This document shows positions 61,574 to 64,000 of a stretch of 64,000 nt of DNA, piece after piece. Within the stretch, counting starts at the first letter, position 1, and each line of letters starts with the position of its first letter. The stretch is from Verrucomicrobiaceae bacterium. GTDB lineage: Bacteria; Verrucomicrobiota; Verrucomicrobiia; Verrucomicrobiales; Verrucomicrobiaceae. The DNA is taken from contig CANNQP010000016.1 in NCBI GenBank assembly GCA_947507875.1, positions 1 to 64,000 on the forward strand. The letters run 5' to 3'. Under the pieces are notes generated by a model. That model was not told the origin of the DNA. It saw only the letters and a program-made list of their open reading frames with translations, and did no database searches. The position numbers and the translations under genes are program-made.

Positions 61574-62494
61574 TCAGAGGGAATCGTCGGGCGGAAGGGG
61601 GAAGCCGACTTCGGCCAGTTTGAACGCGGCCCAGGTGCCCATGCGTGCGAGTGAAATGTAGGGATCAATCACGGCGAGGCCGGCGGCTTCTGGCAGGCGC
61701 ACGACATTTTCATCATGCAGGTCATGGGCGAGGATGCCGGTGATGGGGTGCAGGTAGGCGAAGTAGCCGTCGTCGAGCACGCCCTCATGCTTCAAAAGCA
61801 CGGGCGCAAAACCCATCGCTGCCATCAAGTCCTGGGTTTCGGCCTTGGAGACGAGCGGCTGGGTGGTGTCCACCTCGACATGGGGCTGGGAGACGACGGG
61901 GGCCAGTTCCCTGCTTTTGGCATTGAGGGTGAAGCCTTCCAAACGGTAGGCCGTCTCGGGGAACAGCAGGCCGTGCAGCCTCATGCGGATCAAGTAATCC
62001 CCGAGCGTGCTGTGATTCACACCATGGTAGAGGCGCTTGAACCAGCGGCCGCACTGCTCGTCGTAATAGACCTGATGCTCGGCCCCGCCACGTTTCCCCT
62101 GTTCTTCCCAGGACTGGAAAAAACGGGCCTCATCCATCACCAAGCCGGACTCCTCCGCCCACCGGCGCAGGGCCTTGCGTCCCGCACGGTCCACCGTGGA
62201 CAGACGGCTCAACTCCCGGAGCTGCTGCGGGAGCTGTGGGATTTCAGATAGTCGTAACCCTTGAGCGCCTGCGCGGTAGTGGGCCTCGGCCTGCTCAAAA
62301 CGGAGTTCACCGTGGCCTTGCTGACATGGGCTGTCTGCTGGGGCACGGAAATGCTGAACAACGGCTTCGACGGGGTGGAGGGCATAGCAATGCTGTGAGC
62401 GTAATTCCAGGGAGTGAGAAAGCAACCGGTCTAATCCCAAGGCAGCGACTGGCTGCTGGTTTGCTGGGGGCTGGTTGTCTGGAAGTGAGTCCAT
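61574..62494 (-). CDS. Kinase-fold-like protein inside the restriction-modification operon
   Basis: 306 residues. The N-terminal 110 residues are unassigned. A possible N-lobe is GGAEHQVYYDEQCGRWFKRL (glycine-rich, with a candidate VAIK-type Lys in WFKR). Near residue 260 the segment GILAHDLHDENVVRLPEAAG then LAVIDPYISL has a protein-kinase catalytic loop (HDLHDEN, Asp as base, Asn for metal) and a following Asp in IDP in place of DFG. This is like HipA-type or polyvalent-protein kinase folds. It lies between mod and res with gaps of 44 and 33 bases, so it is probably part of the system. No family name is certain. Confidence 0.55.
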   Translation of the reverse strand: MDSLPDNQPPANQQPVAALGLDRLLSHSLELRSQHCYALHPVEAVVQHFRAPADSPCQQGHGELRFEQAEAHYRAGAQGLRLSEIPQLPQQLRELSRLSTVDRAGRKALRRWAEESGLVMDEARFFQSWEEQGKRGGAEHQVYYDEQCGRWFKRLYHGVNHSTLGDYLIRMRLHGLLFPETAYRLEGFTLNAKSRELAPVVSQPHVEVDTTQPLVSKAETQDLMAAMGFAPVLLKHEGVLDDGYFAYLHPITGILAHDLHDENVVRLPEAAGLAVIDPYISLARMGTWAAFKLAEVGFPLPPDDSL

Positions 62495-62527
62495 CGGGTG
62501 CTGGAGCTAAGTGTGGCCCTCTTCCTT

Positions 62528-64000
62528 TCAGGATGGCACCGCCACGGCCTTCTCAATCATTTGGTTGAAGTGCTTCTCGACTTTGGCGGCAAAGTCGGAC
62601 TCGATCTCATAGACATCGCAGAACTCAGCGAAGGCCCAGCGTCCATGCGTGCCGAGGTAGTTCACGCCGGGAATCCAATAGGAGTTCATCGTGGTGGCCT
62701 TGATCTTCGCATCCTCGCGGCGGTAGCCTTTGATCTCGACGACGAGGTGGAGCAGGTCGGGCGTGCCATCGGGCTTCGGCGGGTGACCGTCATCGACGAG
62801 GACGATGAAGTCGGGCAGATAGCGGCGGGTCTCGCCTGCCATCTGGTAAGGCACCTCCAGGCCGAGGTTGTGATTCTTGACGTAGGCGCGGACCTTCGGG
62901 TGCGACTCGGCCACGCGGCAGAGCTCGCCTTCCCACTCGCTATCAAGGATCACCCAGTTGATGTGGGACTTCTCGGCGTGAGTCTCCCAGCGCAGAGTTT
63001 TGGAGGTGTTGAACCGGACGTGCTTGGTGGAGCCGGTGGGGTTGTAAGGATCAAGCAGAGCCTTGATGGGATTGCTGCCAGCAAAAGCGGTGGTGATGCC
63101 TGCGGTGATGCGCTCGCAGGCCATGTCCGCGAACTCCTGATACATGAGCTGCGCGGGATAGGTGCCGCCTTTGCACTCCAGGCAGGTGTCGAGCCATTGC
63201 TTCGTGATGCGCTTGAGCTGGCCGAAGAGGTGGAGCTTCGGAGCCTCTCCGGGGTCGCGCCACTTCGTGTAGAGCAAGCGCTGCGTGAGATGGAAGAGCA
63301 GTGTGGAGGGGCGCATGTCGCCCAGGTGCTCGACGGTGAGGTCCACGCCCTCGCCGATGATGCCGGAGGTCTTTGTGACCGTGGGACCGGTCATCTCGGG
63401 CGTGAGGGTGAGGATGTGGTCATCGCCAAAGGTGGCGGAGAGACGCTCCTCGGGGAGTTCCACGCGGTAGCCTTCCACGCGAGGGAAACGGATTTCCAGA
63501 TGATCGCGCTCGGGGCGCACGGCCTTCACTTGGATGGTCTCGCGCGGTGGCTGCGGTGGCGAGATGACGGGCTTCGCCGTGAAGTCGAAGGGAATGCCGA
63601 GCACGTCGGCATATTCCACATTGAAGAGGCCCTCGTCATTGAGGTCATACGACTGGCGACGCAGCGCACGGCCAATGACCTGCTCACAGAGCAACTGCGT
63701 GCCGAAGGCGCGAACGCCGAGAACGTGAGTGACGGTGTTCGCATCCCAGCCCTCGGTGAGCATGGAGACGGAAACCACGCAGCGGATGGAACCGCCGAGG
63801 CTGCCATGCTTGCCCACGGTGTTCATCACTTCGCGGAGCAGCTCTTGATCGGTGAGCTTCTCGCCTGAGCGGGCATCGCCACTGCGCTCCACGAGTTCAC
63901 GACGGAAGCGCTCGATCTCATCGGCTGCCATGTGACGGAAGGAGTCGTCGAGAGCGTCGCCGGATTCGAGCTGCTCGCTGTCGATAAGCAGGGTGTTCGG
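62528..64000 (-). CDS. Type III-like restriction endonuclease subunit (Res), C-terminal part (continues past window)
   Basis: The frame runs to the right window edge, so the N-terminal helicase part is missing; about 490 residues remain. Helicase end motifs are VVSVSMLTEGWDANTVTHVL (V) and QLLCEQVIGRALRRQSY (VI). A PD-(D/E)XK-like nuclease core is seen in YLPDFIVLVDDGHPPKPDG then LLHLVVEIKGYRRED. Res cuts DNA at sites recognised by Mod. First visible gene of the minus-strand operon. Confidence 0.88.
   Translation of the reverse strand, partial: PNTLLIDSEQLESGDALDDSFRHMAADEIERFRRELVERSGDARSGEKLTDQELLREVMNTVGKHGSLGGSIRCVVSVSMLTEGWDANTVTHVLGVRAFGTQLLCEQVIGRALRRQSYDLNDEGLFNVEYADVLGIPFDFTAKPVISPPQPPRETIQVKAVRPERDHLEIRFPRVEGYRVELPEERLSATFGDDHILTLTPEMTGPTVTKTSGIIGEGVDLTVEHLGDMRPSTLLFHLTQRLLYTKWRDPGEAPKLHLFGQLKRITKQWLDTCLECKGGTYPAQLMYQEFADMACERITAGITTAFAGSNPIKALLDPYNPTGSTKHVRFNTSKTLRWETHAEKSHINWVILDSEWEGELCRVAESHPKVRAYVKNHNLGLEVPYQMAGETRRYLPDFIVLVDDGHPPKPDGTPDLLHLVVEIKGYRREDAKIKATTMNSYWIPGVNYLGTHGRWAFAEFCDVYEIESDFAAKVEKHFNQMIEKAVAVPS

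Noticed and set aside
62498..63868. Long plus-strand open frame opposite Res
   Set aside because: No domain; the minus frame contains helicase motifs V and VI and a nuclease core.
28093..64000. CRISPR array
   Set aside because: No regularly spaced direct repeats with unique spacers anywhere in the window.

Overview
The window looks like a chromosome segment of a member of the Verrucomicrobiota (Prosthecobacter/Verrucomicrobium-like). That placement is inferred from gene content, not from a marker search: a secreted ThuA/PVC-type dehydrogenase/cytochrome c giant, a DUF1501 protein, a CxPxR sulfatase, secreted PQQ-type beta-propellers, an AP2-like protein with a histone-H1-like tail, high GC, and start codons that mostly lack a Shine-Dalgarno sequence.

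Layout. 1-1281 is the C-terminal part of alaS. 1423-3794 (minus) carries an AP2-like/lysine-rich protein, an ECF sigma factor, Maf and a YgdI-like lipoprotein. 3932-13463 holds a dihydrolipoamide-dehydrogenase-like flavoprotein, a DUF4407 membrane coiled-coil protein, a CBM9-like protein, an M32 carboxypeptidase, queA, a GT39 glycosyltransferase coupled to a PAP2 phosphatase, and an AraC regulator. 13479-21784 is a secreted-protein block: MORN-like lipoprotein, the 1728-residue ThuA/propeller/HEAT/cytochrome c/ThuA protein, DUF1501 protein and an alpha/beta hydrolase. 21790-25871 contains a coiled-coil protein and a translationally coupled UspA, PAS histidine kinase and NarL-type regulator set. 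25981-31825 holds envelope genes (PpiD-like, LysM, amidase), tRNA-Glu and der. 31875-39038 contains a TauE/SafE permease, a sulfatase, a 607-base gene-free region with structured DNA, and two PQQ-like propeller proteins. 39143-54822 is mostly housekeeping: a UDG-like protein, surE, yraN, tlyA, an isochorismate-synthase-like gene, an NlpC/P60 lipoprotein, purT, a kexin-like subtilase, gatC-gatA and ribBA-ribH-nusB.

From tRNA-Gly (55178-55251) to the window end is a putative defence island, all on the minus strand: a type III-like restriction subunit (open at the window edge), a kinase-fold-like protein with an HDLHDEN catalytic loop, a class-beta DNA methyltransferase split by a perfect 11-bp tandem duplication, then an HTH/excisionase-like protein, a PIN-domain protein and a RelE-like/UvrD helicase fusion. 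A 20-bp-arm hairpin separates the two halves. The kinase-like gene between mod and res, and the slippage-like duplication in mod, are the strongest candidates for something undescribed.

Short dispersed repeats (TTCGTCATTC family) and GC-rich palindromes recur across the window, several inside reading frames, and appear to be remodelling proteins such as AlaRS and the ThuA giant.
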